A DNA stretch of 64,000 nt from Maylandia zebra (GCF_041146795.1 NC_135174.1:1070675-1134674), one strand, 5' to 3'. Positions 22,297-34,535 are shown, counted from the first letter of the stretch. Notes: generated by a model from the letters alone, not told the origin. Made by a program: numbers and translations.

Positions 22297-23059
22297 TATT
22301 TTTCATCCACAATGTAAATTTTGTCTCTTTTTCACTCTTTTTTTCCCCTTTACAATAGCTGGTGACCTGCAGAATCACTGCTCTCACAATCAGAGGCAAT
22401 TACTTTTACACAGTGCACAAAAGCACTGTGACGTCAGACACATTCACACTCACTTGTCATCTGCGTAAATAAATTACATGGCTGATGATATGTGCCATGG
22501 TGATCCATATGTATGATCACAAGTTTATTTAATTATTTTTCAACCCACCAAAACAAATAAACAGAAACAGAAATGCTGATGTTATGAACACTCTACACAC
22601 ATGAGTCAAGATACAGAAAAACTGCTGCGCATCTGAAAGAAGAAGCTGAACTCAAGGAAACTCTGCACACTCCAGTTATCACAGTTATCATAGTTCCGTT
22701 TCCCTCTCTTTGAGGAGTTCTCAGCCAGCTCTCGATCTGATAATGTGTAGCTTGCTCATCAGCTCAGAAGAGACCGCAACGCAACCTCACACAGTGGTTG
22801 CGTGCTTTGCCCCACACAGTTTCAAAGTCTTGCACTTTCATATTCAATTCAGCTTCTCCATCATGTAATTTTCAGCTGTTTCATACAGGGTTCAGCATAT
22901 TAGTCGTTTTCATAGGTGTGCTCTATATCTGAACCAAGACGACAGTCTTTCAAACAGGTCAAGTGCCTCTATGCACGTCATTAGTTTAAATATTTGCCTA
23001 TATCTTTACAAAGTTTTGCTTCATTTTGTGTGAGTATTTCCACAAACTTTGAAGTTTAG
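22297..23059. other. Non-coding stretch between two LINEs
   Basis: No ORF or repeat recognised. The 5' UTR of the next LINE may begin somewhere in this interval. Confidence 0.4.
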
Positions 23060-23170
23060 GGTCCCTTTTTTTCATCACATGTGCTCTACAAGTAACACCT
23101 GGCTTATTGGATTACCTGGAGCCTGGAATTAATTTTGTCTTCTAAGAATTTAAATTGGTGATCAAGAAAC

Positions 23171-23872
23171 ATGACAACTAAGAGGCTAACAGAAGATATT
23201 GAAGAAGTTAAGAAGTCTCTTAACTTCATGTCAGAGGAATTGAGTAAGGTGGTGAAACAGCAAGCAGGACTACTGGACTTAATTGAAGAAGTAAGACAAC
23301 TGAAGATTGTGATTAAGGAAAAAGACAAGAAGATTGAAGAGCTGGAAAAAAGAGTTGAAGATTTGGAGCAGTATACAAGAATGGAAGATGTGATGACTTC
23401 TGGACTGAAGACAAATCACTACACCTATGCACGGAGTACAGCAGGTGACAAGGATGGGGAAGATGCACCAAGAGCTGAAAAGGATTTGCTTGAGCAGCAA
23501 GTTATTCAGTTTTTCAAAGACAAAGACATTCTTTTGGATAGCAAAAACATAGCTGCATGTCATACTATTCCACAAAAACATACCAAGATGCCAACTATCA
23601 TACTACGATTTGTGAACAGGAAATATAAAGTTGAACTGTTAAAGATGGGAAAGAAGTTAAAGGGAACCGGCGTATATGTGAATGAGCATCTCACCAAGAG
23701 AAATGCTGAAATTGCACGACAGGCAAGACTATTGAAGAAGGAAAGGCACATCCAAGATACCTGGACCAGGAACTGTAAGGTATTCATAAGACTTAATGGG
23801 ACACCAGAACAACCTAAAGTAATTGTTGTCAGAGACATTGCAGATCTTGAGAGATTTAAACAAAAGAAATAG
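23171..23872 (+). CDS. LINE ORF1: coiled-coil RNA-binding-type protein
   Basis: The 233-residue product has a heptad-rich coiled coil at about residues 1-80 (repeated EEL, LEKRVEDLEQY). This is followed by a compact basic domain resembling LINE ORF1 RRM-type regions (IAACHTIPQKH, PTIILRFVNRKYKVELL, VYVNEHLTKRNAEIARQAR). In other LINEs such proteins form trimers, bind the element's RNA and act as chaperones. It starts at the first ATG and ends 81 bases before ORF2. The frame is intact. Confidence 0.75.
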   Translation: MTTKRLTEDIEEVKKSLNFMSEELSKVVKQQAGLLDLIEEVRQLKIVIKEKDKKIEELEKRVEDLEQYTRMEDVMTSGLKTNHYTYARSTAGDKDGEDAPRAEKDLLEQQVIQFFKDKDILLDSKNIAACHTIPQKHTKMPTIILRFVNRKYKVELLKMGKKLKGTGVYVNEHLTKRNAEIARQARLLKKERHIQDTWTRNCKVFIRLNGTPEQPKVIVVRDIADLERFKQKK

Positions 23873-23953
23873 AGTTCAATGTAGAAAAGAATTGTGTTGC
23901 TGACTGTGATATGAACAATATCTGATAAGTGTGAGAAAAATAACTGCATGTGA

Positions 23954-26215
23954 ATGTGTGAACAAAAAAAGGCAAAAAAACTGGAATATTTTGGATCTCA
24001 TGATTATAAATATTATGAGTTGGACAATAGTATTGATCCAGATATCCACCTCTATCAGAATGTTGATATGACATGTGAATATTATAATGGGGAAGAGTTG
24101 GATCCCAAGATAAAAGGTTTTTCATTAATCCACTTTAACAGTTGGAGTCTTTACAGTAATTTTTCTAAAATCAAAGCGTATCTTGATCAATTCCAAAATA
24201 AGTTTGCAGTGGTAGCAATTTCAGAAACATGGTTGAATGACGACAAAGAATTGCAAGATAGACTAGAGGGCTATGAAATGTTTTGGCAAAATAGGAAGAA
24301 TAGAAGAGGAGGAGGTGTTGCTATGTTTGTTTTTTCACATCTTAAATGTAAAGTTGTTAACAATATGACTGCTGTGATTGATAACTTGATGGAATGTTTA
24401 ACCACTGAAATTCAGGTTGAAAGCTCTAAAAACATATTAGTTAGCTCCATTTATCGTACACCTGCATCCTGTATAGACCAGTTTACTAAAGAAATTTCTG
24501 TAATATTGGAAAAACACAAGGAGAAGGTGACCTTTTTTTGTGGTGATTTTAACATTGATCTATTGAAGGCAAACAACCATAATAAGATTTCAGAATTTAT
24601 TGATACAATGTTTAGTTTTGGATTCCATCCGTTGATTCTAAAGCCGAGCAGAATAACGATGGATAGTGCCACTTTGATCGACAATATTTTTGTCAATAAG
24701 ATAAACGGCAAGATACATAGTGGACTGTTAGTCACAGATGTAAGTGATCACTTGCCTGTCTTTTCAGTGTTTGAAATGAACAATCAACTTCATTTTCAAG
24801 AGGAAAAGCAAATGGATTACAGTGGTAGAATAAAAACACCAGAACAAATTGCGGCTTTTAAAACAGACTTAGAAAATTATGACTGGCAAAAGGTTTATGT
24901 GGAAGACACTAATGATGCATACAATGCGTTTTTGGATATATTTTTGTCAATCTATGACAGCCATTGTCCAATTAAAAAGTTTTCTAAAAATTATAAAAAG
25001 AAAAAACCATGGTTTACACAAGGTCTGGAAAGAGCCTGTAAAAAGAAAAATAGGTTATACAGGATTTTTTTGACACATAGAACAAATGAAAATGAAGACA
25101 AATATAAGAAATATCGAAATAAATTAACATCTATTATGCGATACGAAAAGAAAAGATATTATGAACAGCTGCTTCAAAAACATAAAAGTAATATTAAGGC
25201 TACCTGGAGTGTATTAAATAGGATAATAAAAAATCAACATAATACATGTTCTCCAACACGTATTGTAACAAGAGGTAATGAAGTGATTGAGAATACAGAG
25301 AGCATAGTTAATGAATTTAATGATTACTTTGTTAATGTAGGTCCCAACTTGGCAAAAGAGATTTCTGTACCAGGAGGAAATGATGAAGTAGATTCTACTT
25401 CTTGTAAATGTAACTCAATGTTTCTTGGTGGAGTCTGTGAGAGTGACATTGTAGAAGTGGTGAGTAAATTCAAGAGTAAAAAATCCACGGATTGTGATGA
25501 CCTTGACATGTCACTAATTAAAGAAGTTCTTCATAGTGTCCTTCAGCCATTAACATATATTTGTAACAAATCATTTCAAACTGGAATTTTTCCAGATAAA
25601 ATGAAAATTGCCAAAGTGATCCCACTGTATAAAACTGGTGATAAACAGATTGTGTCAAACTATAGACCGGTATCTTTGCTGCCTCAGTTTTCAAAGATTC
25701 TTGAAAAACTATTTGCAAACAAACTAGATTCTTTTATTGATAAATATGATTTATTGAATGATCATCAGTATGGGTTCAGAAGAAATCGCTCAACATCTCT
25801 AGCTGTGATGGAATTTATTGAAAATATTGCAACGGCTGTGGATGAAAAACAGTTTGGAATAGGTGTGTTCATTGATTTACGTAAAGCCTTTGATACAATA
25901 GATCATTCTTTACTTTTACAGAAGTGTGAAAGGTATGGTTTAAGAGGTGTTGTACAATTTTGGTTAAATAGTTACTTGAATAATAGGTTCCAATATGTGA
26001 GTATTAATAACATGAAATCTAAACTTAGAAAAGTAACTTGTGGAGTTCCGCAAGGATCTGTTTTGGGACCGAAGTTATTTTTACTTTATATAAATGATAT
26101 TTGTACAGCCAGTGATACTTTAAAATATGTGATGTTTGCTGATGATACAAACTTATTTTGCTCTGGAAAAGACATAAAGAAATTACTGGAAAGCAGAACT
26201 CATGAAGTTAAATAG
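23954..26215 (+). CDS. LINE ORF2: endonuclease and reverse transcriptase
   Basis: This 753-codon frame has APE-endonuclease motifs (SETWLNDDKE, RRGGGVAMFV, GDFNIDLL, SDHLPVFSV) and RT motifs (SNYRPVSLLPQFSKILEKLF, FIDLRKAFDTIDHSLL, CGVPQGSVLGPKLFLLYIND, catalytic FADDTNLF). The order and the wording of the RT boxes place it in the CR1/L2/jockey supergroup. It ends at a stop caused by an indel near 26,190; the remainder of the protein lies in the overlapping frame 26,202-26,957. Confidence 0.8.
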   Translation: MCEQKKAKKLEYFGSHDYKYYELDNSIDPDIHLYQNVDMTCEYYNGEELDPKIKGFSLIHFNSWSLYSNFSKIKAYLDQFQNKFAVVAISETWLNDDKELQDRLEGYEMFWQNRKNRRGGGVAMFVFSHLKCKVVNNMTAVIDNLMECLTTEIQVESSKNILVSSIYRTPASCIDQFTKEISVILEKHKEKVTFFCGDFNIDLLKANNHNKISEFIDTMFSFGFHPLILKPSRITMDSATLIDNIFVNKINGKIHSGLLVTDVSDHLPVFSVFEMNNQLHFQEEKQMDYSGRIKTPEQIAAFKTDLENYDWQKVYVEDTNDAYNAFLDIFLSIYDSHCPIKKFSKNYKKKKPWFTQGLERACKKKNRLYRIFLTHRTNENEDKYKKYRNKLTSIMRYEKKRYYEQLLQKHKSNIKATWSVLNRIIKNQHNTCSPTRIVTRGNEVIENTESIVNEFNDYFVNVGPNLAKEISVPGGNDEVDSTSCKCNSMFLGGVCESDIVEVVSKFKSKKSTDCDDLDMSLIKEVLHSVLQPLTYICNKSFQTGIFPDKMKIAKVIPLYKTGDKQIVSNYRPVSLLPQFSKILEKLFANKLDSFIDKYDLLNDHQYGFRRNRSTSLAVMEFIENIATAVDEKQFGIGVFIDLRKAFDTIDHSLLLQKCERYGLRGVVQFWLNSYLNNRFQYVSINNMKSKLRKVTCGVPQGSVLGPKLFLLYINDICTASDTLKYVMFADDTNLFCSGKDIKKLLESRTHEVK

Positions 26216-26957
26216 ATGGTTTGTAATTAATAAACTATCATTGAATGAAAGTAAAACAAAATTTATGTTATTTGGAGGTAGTAAAAGTAATATTAAAGTA
26301 AAATTGAATTTAAATAATGTTGAAATTGAAAGAGTATATGAGACAAAATTTTTAGGAGTAATTATTGATGATAAACTTTGTTGGAAGCCCCACATAGAAC
26401 ATATGAAACGAAAATTATCCAAGTCTATTTCTATTCTTTATAAAACAAGAGATTCTTTGAATAAGAACTGCCTTTATTTATTGTATACTTCCCTTTGTTT
26501 GCCTTATATGACCTACTGTGCAGAAATTTGGGGGAACACATACAAAACATATTTGGATTCAGTATTTAAATTGCAAAAAAGAGCTATTAGAATAATAAAT
26601 AAAGTTGGATATAGGGAGTCCACCAACCAGTTTTTTGTAGGATCATCTATGTTAAAATTCATGGACATTATATATTCTAAAACTTTAGAAATGATATATC
26701 GAGTGATGAAAAAGAATGTTCCAATGTGTATTTTAAGGATGTTTCAACTAAGAGATGGAAAATATGATTTGAGGGGGTCTTATAAGTTTGAAATGCCTAA
26801 AGTGAGAACCAATGTTAAGTATAGATGTGTGTCAGTTTTGGGAGTGAAATTATGGAACGGACTTAATGATGAACTGAAGATGTGTTTTTCTTTGTCATTC
26901 TTCAGGAAGCTTTTAAAAATTAGTATTATACAAGGTTATAGAAATTTGGTTTGTTAA
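26202..26957 (+). pseudogene. LINE ORF2, C-terminal part in a shifted frame
   Basis: The frame continues the RT thumb and C-terminus (LNRWFVINKLSLNESKTKFM, KFLGVIIDDKLCWKPHIEHM, LCLPYMTYCAEIWGNTY, FKLQKRAIRII) and ends at a natural stop. It overlaps the upstream frame by 14 bases, so a single 1- or 2-base indel is the only lesion seen in ORF2. Confidence 0.8.
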
Positions 26958-27189
26958 CATTTTTTTGTGTTGATTTAATTTCTTGATTTATCATTGATTT
27001 CTTTTCAAACTGTTATACAACTTATTTATCAATGCTATTTATTTTCTTGGTTAAGGATTTGATTATTTCTATAGGGGTAAGGGATCGGATAAGTATAAGC
27101 CATAAGGCTTCAGCCTATTCCTTTTTCGGTTTCTGTTTGAGTACTTTTATGTAAAATTATAATCTGTTGTTGTTGTTGACTGAAATAAA

Positions 27190-27237
27190 TTTCAATTCAT
27201 TCATTCATTCATTCATTCATTCATTCATTCATTCATC
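27190..27237 (+). repeat. (TTCA)n tail of the LINE
   Basis: About ten TTCA/ATTC units immediately after AAATAAATTTCAA. Confidence 0.9.
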
Positions 27238-27895
27238 ACTTCATCTGTCATTGTACTGAATTTGAGCAACCCTGAACTTAATGCAGATTACTATTAACAA
27301 CTGGTTAAATTAATGGTCTGGAGCACCGGCTGTTGTTGATCAGGGCAATCTAAAGAATCTGCGGGGGGGTTTGGGGGTTTTTTTGTTTTTTGTTTTTTTG
27401 TTGGTTTTTTTTTTTTTTGCTTTTTGTGGATTTCTCCACCTATTTGCACTGATTTTACCTGCTCCGGCTTGTTGTTTTTCTAACCATTTCTCATCAGGTG
27501 TTAATTTTACTTGTTTATTCTCCATTTTCAAAGATTTTGCTGGGCCGTCGCTGGCACGCTTGACTTCAGAGTGGTTTACTGATACGGCCTTCAACTTCAC
27601 CCTAACGGTGAAGCGGTATCAGTTTTATGAGATGAAACTCAACCGTTCTCCTTTGTCACCAGTACCTGAGCCTCAGCAAAGAAAACAAAAATAGAAGTAG
27701 TTCAGCAGCGTATTGTGCTGTAAAATCAACTTACTTCCAGACACATACACACACATAGACATTTACGCACTAATTTGTCACGAAGTAATTTCGGCTACCT
27801 CTAAAACCTAAGTCTAATTCAGTTCCTTTTGGTGAACCCAACCTATTTTAATTTCTCTGTCTCAACGTGTTTTCATTTGCCTAAACGTATTTTGG
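27238..27895. other. Non-coding stretch with poly(T)-rich segment
   Basis: Contains a G-run and T-run block around 27,362-27,420. The lysine-rich 86-codon minus-strand ORF across it follows from the T-rich sequence and is not a supported gene. Confidence 0.4.
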
Positions 27896-28229
27896 GGTGG
27901 CTGTAGCTCAGGTGGCAGAGCAGGTCAGCCACTAATCAGAAGGTCGGTGGTTCGATCCCAGGCTGCATCCTGGCTGCATGCCAAATATCCTTGGGCAAGA
28001 TACTAACCCCGTGTTTGCCTACTGGTGGTGGTCAGAGGGCCTGGTGGCGCCAGTGTCCGGCAGCCTCGCCTCTGTCAGTGCGCCCCAGGGCAGCTGTGGC
28101 TACAATGTAGCTTGCTATCGCCAGTGTGTGAATGTGTGTGTGAATGGGTGAATGACTGAATGTAGTGTAAAGCGCTTTGGGGTCCTATGGACTAGAAAAG
28201 CGCTATACAAATGCTATACAAATACACAG
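27896..28229 (+). mobile_element. tRNA-derived SINE, copy 1
   Basis: A-box-like TGTAGCTCAGGTGG near 27,902 and B-box GGTTCGATCCC at 27,949-27,959 form a tRNA-like head (internal RNA polymerase III promoter). A body with CCTTGGGCAAGATACT follows, then a tail GTAAAGCGCTTTGG...AAAAGCGCTATACAAAT. Three relatives lie at 42,857, 55,907 and 63,414. Confidence 0.85.
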
Positions 28230-28960
28230 CGCTCACATATCACTTTCTCAATGCCATAAATACAATTCAGACCTTTCTCCGCTGTGCCCTAAATGTAAAA
28301 TAGAGGTGGGCAACCTCACGCACTGTCTATGGTCCTGCCGGAAAACACAACAATTCTGGTTCCTCATAAAGTGTGAACTGGATAAGATCTTCACCACTGA
28401 CACTGAATGCAATCCACTGTGTATGCTACTTGGAGTGGCAAACGACAAAATTAGGGGGAAGTTTGGAAAGCAGCACTGTTAACATTCTGTGCAAGGAAAT
28501 GTGTCCTCTTGAACTGGATCACGGACACGGCCCCATCTAAGACTCAATGGCACCGGACAGTATTGGAATATGTGTCACTAGATTTCCTAACATGCAAGCT
28601 ACATAGTCAGGACAAAAAGTTTCATAAAATATGGGACCCAATTATGACGTATGTCGGTTTGGATATTTCTGCTATTTTCTCACGGGCCCTGGTATAATGC
28701 AAGAAGATCAATGCTATTCTACATATATGTATTGTTAATCGTATCATAATCAAAATGTCTGGATTTTCCACTTATTTCTTTGTATTCATGAGCCGGGTTG
28801 TCTGTTTGTTTGTTTTGTTTTGTCTGTTTTGTTTCGTTCTGCTATGTTGTTGTTGGGTTTTTTGGGGGGGGGGTTTGTCTTTTTTTTGTTTGTTTGTTTA
28901 ATTTTGGTGTCAGTGTAAAGTTTAAAACTCAATAAACGCACAGTTATAAAATTATTCTGA
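28230..28960 (+). pseudogene. L1/Tx1-type LINE ORF2 C-terminus and 3' end
   Basis: Broken frames encode the cysteine-containing L1 C-terminal region (LCPKCKIEVGNLTHCLWSC, QQFWFLIKCEL) and the following helical part (WHRTVLEYVSLDFL). After a stop comes a T/G-rich 3' UTR ending in an AATAAA near 28,931. The fragment abuts the SINE directly. Confidence 0.75.
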
Positions 28961-31879
28961 AAAGTTTAGGCCTACCACATGTTTGTTTTGTACTTACTTA
29001 TATAATCAAAATAAAATATTTGTTGTTCTGTCACAAGTGCAGTCTCTGATTTAAACAACACATTTGTTTTTCATTCCAACACAGGAGCTGGAATGTTGTA
29101 ATATTTTAAGGATGCTTGTTTCCAGTCCAGGCATTACTGCCTGAATGACTGTCATGGATCGAGGTGATCCAAATGTAGGTGCAGAAGAAAGTCTTTAACT
29201 TCCCTTAAGTACAGTGGCAGTGGATGTGGGTTGCAGATGCAATGAGGTTGAACCTGCAGGCGACCATCTTCACTGACCACACCATCTGTGACGGAGGACT
29301 CATCTCTCCTGGTGTCCTGCAAGCAAACAATCATATTTTTTGGAACATGAACTTAATTGCTTTCTTAAAACATTTTTTTCTGCATTTGGTATGAAACAGA
29401 CTCCAATTTACACAATCTCAGGCCCCCTCCCCTCCGGAGAGGTGACATTCAATGTCCCACTGTCAGTCTGGATAGCCGTGACCACCACCCAACACACAAT
29501 AATGTCATGAAAGCATCATTTTAAAAAGATCTATGCAAACATGGCCAATAACTTTCATTCTAATGATCTGCAAAATGATTTGGGCACAAAACAAATGCTG
29601 CTGTTAGAAAACTTGCAGACTTCACTATATACAGTGTAGACCCTCTAAACTAAGTTTGGGGGATGTGATCTTTCAAGAAAGACCAAACTGTTGTTGTTTG
29701 TTTACTTACACAGCATGTCTTGTAGAATTAACTGGAGTCACCAGCAACAGCATCGTGCAGTCATATCTCAAGTCTAATAACAGAAGACAGGAAAAGATCA
29801 GTACAGAAACAACTTCCCCAAACCAAAGCACAAATAAAACAATAAGTAAAACAGGCTGATCTAAAGTATGATTAAAGTTCAGCCTAATTAATATAAATGT
29901 CACTGACAGTTACTAATATATTGGAAAACCAAAATACTTACTGATGTCTTTCTGTCCAGCAGCAGGACCCGAGTGCTGGACCCGAGCCTCAAAGACAGTA
30001 AGAAGCAAGCAGAGGGAGAAAAAACAGAACATTTTTCAGAAACTGATTTGATCCTTAATGGCTGTGCAATCATAATAACTTACAACACAGAGGGTCAATG
30101 TAGACGCCATACAACCAAATTAGACTAACACATATAGTATTAAAAACACCATCTACTACTGTGTCTGAATGTGTGGTATTGGTACTGTCAGTTTAGGCCT
30201 AAAGAGACATGCGTTTAAAAAAAGACCACCTAATTTAAATATAATCATTACATGCTTGTTAAAAGTTAACTTCCAATATATAAAGTTTCTTATAAGCAAA
30301 ATGACCAGATCTAACATATGGCAGGGTTTGTAAGTAACATAATGTTTCTTATGATTCAACTGTGGAATTTAACTTAATTCTTTAGAAGAACAAACTGTAT
30401 TACTTTATTCTCAAGTATAAAGCCAACCTAGACGTTAACCATTTAACAGGCCACTAATCTGGACTATAGCTGTCACAACAAAACTTGTTTTTAAACACAT
30501 TTTTAACAAAACAAATACTATTGTTATTATTATTATTATTATTATTATTTAAAATGTAATAAAACAGAAAAGTCGTTAAATAGAAAAGCAGTTTGCTTAT
30601 GCTGTTAAATAAAGGCTAGATTTGACATTAATAGATGCCACAGATGTTCAAAAGTTGCCACAAAGCATTAAAAAAAAATAGACGTCTCCGAAAACGTCGG
30701 AGCATTTCTGCAAATATGTGATGTCTTGATAAATTGAGCAGATATTTGAACTTTACACAGCTAAATTCTTGCCTGAAAATATCTTAAAAATTTATGTTGT
30801 GACGTTTTTGTACATTTTCTCCCCAACAAACACAACACTGTTGACGAAATGTTGTGCACCATCAGAGTCACCTGTGGTAGCACCTAAAGGCAGAGGAAGA
30901 TGCTAACCATCGCACGAAAAGTTGGACTTCTGGACACGCTAAAGGAAGGTAGAAGTTACCATATTTTTGAGATTATAAGGCGCATTAAGCGAAACAAAAC
31001 AGATAAGTCAAACTTTACTCAACTCATTCTTCTTGCTTCCTCTGCTTCTGTACCATTGATTCATTAATGATTCATTAATGCTGAATCCTCTGGCAGCTGC
31101 TCTGGACCTGAGAACACGGTTTGATCTTTGGTTTCATCCTGTAATACTGGACTTATTTGTCTACGAAGATTTGAACTTTGAGAGTTTAAACAAGAGAGAA
31201 ACATGTGAAAATGTTCATGCCTGTCTGAGAAAAGTGTAGAAAGTGAACGTATCCATATGCTTCTGTGTTGAGCTCTGGGAGTAGAGCCAAGCCAAACACT
31301 GGTCAGTCAAAGTATTTGGACTTTTTTTTGTAATAAAAACTCCTCAAAGTCCACTAATTCAAACATAACTGAACACTAATTTCTAAATGAACTGCATGTG
31401 GGTTTAATCTGAGCCTATGCAATAAATAAATAATAATAAGTTACAGATGGCTCAGAGCTGACGGAGTTCCTACATTACTTCATGTTCAAATGGATCCAGC
31501 AGGTGTCAGCATTAGCCTAAACAGAAATGGGTGAAGCCCACATCCTGCGTCCAACCCCAACACTGAAGATGATTTATAATTGTAACTTTATTTGCTGGTT
31601 ACAGAACACAAATACACATTTAAATGAATACATAAGTAAACATTATTAAGTCGACAATTAAATCAGTTGATTTTGTGGTGTGTATTGTTTGTTATTATAA
31701 TACTCTAGGCTCTTTGCAGGCACTTCATCTCACTGATATCACTGATACTGACGGTTGCTTTTCTGTCCAGCTCTAATTACCCACTGGAAAGCCTGCTGGT
31801 CTGATACTTACCAGTTTCTTCTGTTTCTTTAAGAAGGTCTATTATGAGAGACATATAGAGATGATATAGAGAGACAGCT
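28961..31879. other. 2.9 kb without a recognisable gene
   Basis: No ORF above about 70 codons. It contains an (ATT)n run at about 30,523-30,549 and, at about 30,975, a TTATAAGGCGCATTAAGCG motif reminiscent of short fish DNA-transposon ends. Nothing else recognised. Confidence 0.45.
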
Positions 31880-31990
31880 GTAATTCAGTTAAATTCAATT
31901 AAATGTTATTTATATAGCACCAAACCACAACAGCAGTCACCTCAAGGTGCTTTATATTGTAAGTCAAAGATCCTACAATAATAACAGGAG
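31880..31990 (-). mobile_element. L2-type LINE 3' tail
   Basis: On the minus strand it reads AATATAAAGCACCTTGAGGT...GGTTTGGTGCTATATAAATAA, the same 3' stem-loop tail seen intact on plus at about 56,212-56,275. Only the tail is preserved. Confidence 0.75.
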
Positions 31991-32489
31991 GACAGGACGA
32001 AAGTCAGATTGTGGAAGATAGCCAGAGAGTAACAGAAACTGATTAAATCCAGTGTGTAGTATGAACACAACACCATGTCCACCTGCTCTGTGCCCCCTCA
32101 GAAAGCCAGGCGTGGATCCTGACGATGTCACGGCCCCTCAGTCCTCACCTTGCTGGCTCATCATTTTCTGTGTGGCCCTCTCCTCTAAGCAGTCACGTGT
32201 GTGTGTGCATGGGTTGGTTATGGTAAGAAATGGGGTCTGCTGAACAGGTGTGTGTAATCACACACCTCGTCCTGATATCCTCATTTGTGGCCACTACTTG
32301 AGGCGGTGGCAGCCCTTCAGTCTCTGCTGGATCGTTGGGTAGTAATGGCGTATGGCACCTTTGCCACTGTGATTGTGTGTCTTGCCTTTTGTGTGAAAAA
32401 CTGGAACCTGCAGTTTCCTTGTATGGCGGTGCTGTTGCAGAGACCTTTGCAAAAGAGTATTGAGCTGTTTTATTTTCTTAGGAATGAAG
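31991..32489. other. Non-coding stretch
   Basis: No feature recognised; short ORFs only. Confidence 0.4.
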
Positions 32490-32900
32490 GAAATCCACCT
32501 GTGTGGAAGTCCGGGACCTTGTCATTGCCGTGGACTCTGGGCACATCCTCCTGGATCTTTCTGCAGCCTTCGACCCTGTTTCTCATATTTCTCTCATGTA
32601 TAAGCAGCCATCTTGGCCTCACTGCTACTCTCCTGATTCTTCAACAGAACTTGAGCTTCTGTGCTTGGACCTCTTCTCTTCACCATCTATATGCTCCCCC
32701 TTGGTGACATCATCTGCTTCCATTCCTATGCTGAACTTTATCTCAGTACCAAAGTCTTCACCCAGCTCCTCCTACAATCACTACAACCTCTACTGAAGCT
32801 CAACGATCCTAATCTGGAAGATCAGCGATCCACTCGTTGACTCAGAGGGCTGCTTCATCTCATCCTTCCCTGAAGATGATATTCTGGGGGGTGTTGTAAG
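32490..32900 (+). pseudogene. Old L2-type reverse-transcriptase scrap
   Basis: Degenerate fragments across frames still show HILLDLSAAFDPVSH and an IYMLPLGD.I...FHSYAEL segment, the counterparts of LLDLSAAFDTVDH and the YADD box in the L2 at 14,390. The catalytic aspartates are lost. This is a much older insertion than the others. Confidence 0.65.
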
Positions 32901-32934
32901 CTCTGGATAGGCTCCAATACAGCAGGTAAAATCA

Positions 32935-33160
32935 GTATTGAACATGTCACCAATTTCTAAGTAAATGTATTTATGCTGTTAACATGACGCCTGTGACAAC
33001 CCATCCAATCCAAACGTGCAAAGAATTCAAATTGTAGACGCCCATAAATTAAGTTTATAATGAAAGATTACACAGAGAAAAAGTATTGAACACATTTACT
33101 GAAATGTAATTAATATTTTGTACAAAACCTTTGCTCCATACTTTGTTCAATATTTATTTT
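32935..33160 (+). mobile_element. Tc1/mariner-like end fragment
   Basis: Pieces such as AGTATTGAACA, AAAAAGTATTGAACACA and TTTTGTACAAAACCTTTG occur in the order seen at one end of a common Tc1-like fish transposon. The transposase ORF is not preserved. The assignment rests on recalled family resemblance. Confidence 0.5.
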
Positions 33161-34340
33161 ACCTGCTTTATGGTCAGGACTAAGCTCTGGGAACATGACA
33201 CCCTTCTTGTAACATACTTTTTATATCGTACATATGGCAGAAATGTTGTAATAAATACATATATTAATACATATATTTATGACTCATTTTTTGCAAGCTG
33301 CAAATTAATTGCATAAGACCAAGTCATAATTTAACAGCACTATTAGCATCACTGTTTATGAACATGTGTACAGATATCCAGTGACCCCGAAGTTTAACCG
33401 CACTAACAACTGTTTGGCACAGTGTGAGGAGTTTGGAAAGGAAAGCGACTGGATGTTTCGTGAAGTTTCACCTCTCTTTAAAGAAGCTTCTTCAGCTCTC
33501 AGACCAAACGGTGGAGAGTCCCAGGACATTTCAGCCCTACTGGGAGTCCTCGCTTAAGCTCTTTGACTCACTACTGATCATGTGCATCTTTGGGTGAAGG
33601 AAAGAGACAAAAGACACCCTGTGGGAGCCAGAGTTTAAGAATTGATCATAATTACATTCAATAGTGGTGTATAAAACTATGTGATTAAAGATCGTTAGTC
33701 CAATGTCCTACACACCCACTGAGCTGAGGTGTTCAGCCCTGTAAAGCTGCCTGTGTGAGCCCTGCAACAATACACTGAGAACAACATGAAAGATCCTGAT
33801 TTTACACCAGGATCTATATCTAAATGTCCCACACAGCCAGTAGCAGTGTTTTGGTTATGAGAGAGTATTTGTCACCTTTGTGTAATTAAAATGCATTACT
33901 TTACCTTACTAAATATTATAAAGTTAAAAGACTTTTTAAACAGAAACAAAAGTATGCCAATAAACTGTATTTGTTTGGCCCTATGATCACCTGTACATTC
34001 TGTCCTTGAGTGAGTTATTGTCACAGTTTGAAAGAGAGTAAAAACAAAGTTAGCATTTTGTTCCTGGGTGATTCCTCGGAGCATCCACGGGATGTTGGCT
34101 CGCTAAGCAAGTCACAGAGCAGCAGACATTCTCCCTCAAATCTGCACTGACTGTAAGATCTATTTTATAGCTGTCAGCCATGGAAAATACATTTTAAAAA
34201 TATATATAATTTGTCATTATATGATTATTATTACGTTGCCATGGTGTTATAACTCAGCCATAACTTTGATGCATTTCTTGGCTAATTTTTGCATTTCTTG
34301 TGTGGTCAACAATCATTTGTTTGTTTTTTTCTTCTTTTAC
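33161..34340. other. Intergenic DNA upstream of csnk1d
   Basis: No ORF or repeat recognised. A small inverted segment (GAAGTTTCACC... with AAGAAGCTTCTTC near 33,478-33,492) is present. Confidence 0.4.
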
Positions 34341-34350
34341 ATGGACCCTT

Positions 34351-34535
34351 CACGTGGAGGGAGTATTTTCACCCAAAATGTATTTTATATTTAAAGCTCA
34401 TCCTGTGAACTGTGAGGCGGGATGAAGCCATAAAAACACACATTCTGACAGGACTTGAATGCAGCATGCAGACAGCGCATTGGCGTACACGTGAGGGCGG
34501 GTTACCTAACTTTAAAAACACACTCCTGCCACGTG
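34351..34535. promoter_or_regulatory. csnk1d: Cluster of three CACGTG E-boxes upstream of csnk1d
   Basis: Perfect palindromic CACGTG sites lie at 34,351-34,356, 34,488-34,493 and 34,530-34,535. Such sites are bound by CLOCK:BMAL1, USF and MYC/MAX proteins. CACGTG also occurs singly elsewhere in the window, roughly as often as chance predicts, so the clustering in front of a clock kinase is the point. Confidence 0.55.

Larger units (their letters stand above)
23060..27237 (+). mobile_element. Near full-length two-ORF LINE of the CR1/jockey group
   Basis: ORF1 (23,171-23,872), ORF2 (23,954-26,957, one frameshift), a short AT-rich 3' UTR and a terminal (TTCA)n array are in the expected order. 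The body is AT-rich, unlike the L2 before it. The 5' boundary is not visible and is set arbitrarily before ORF1. Confidence 0.8.

Noticed and set aside
27902..27960. tRNA gene-like A and B boxes (also near 43,130, 55,915 and 63,430)
   Set aside because: There is no full cloverleaf, and each is followed by the same SINE body and tail, so they are SINE heads, not tRNA genes.
32940..33160. Possible host gene exon
   Set aside because: The sequence blocks match a degraded Tc1-like transposon end and there is no open frame.
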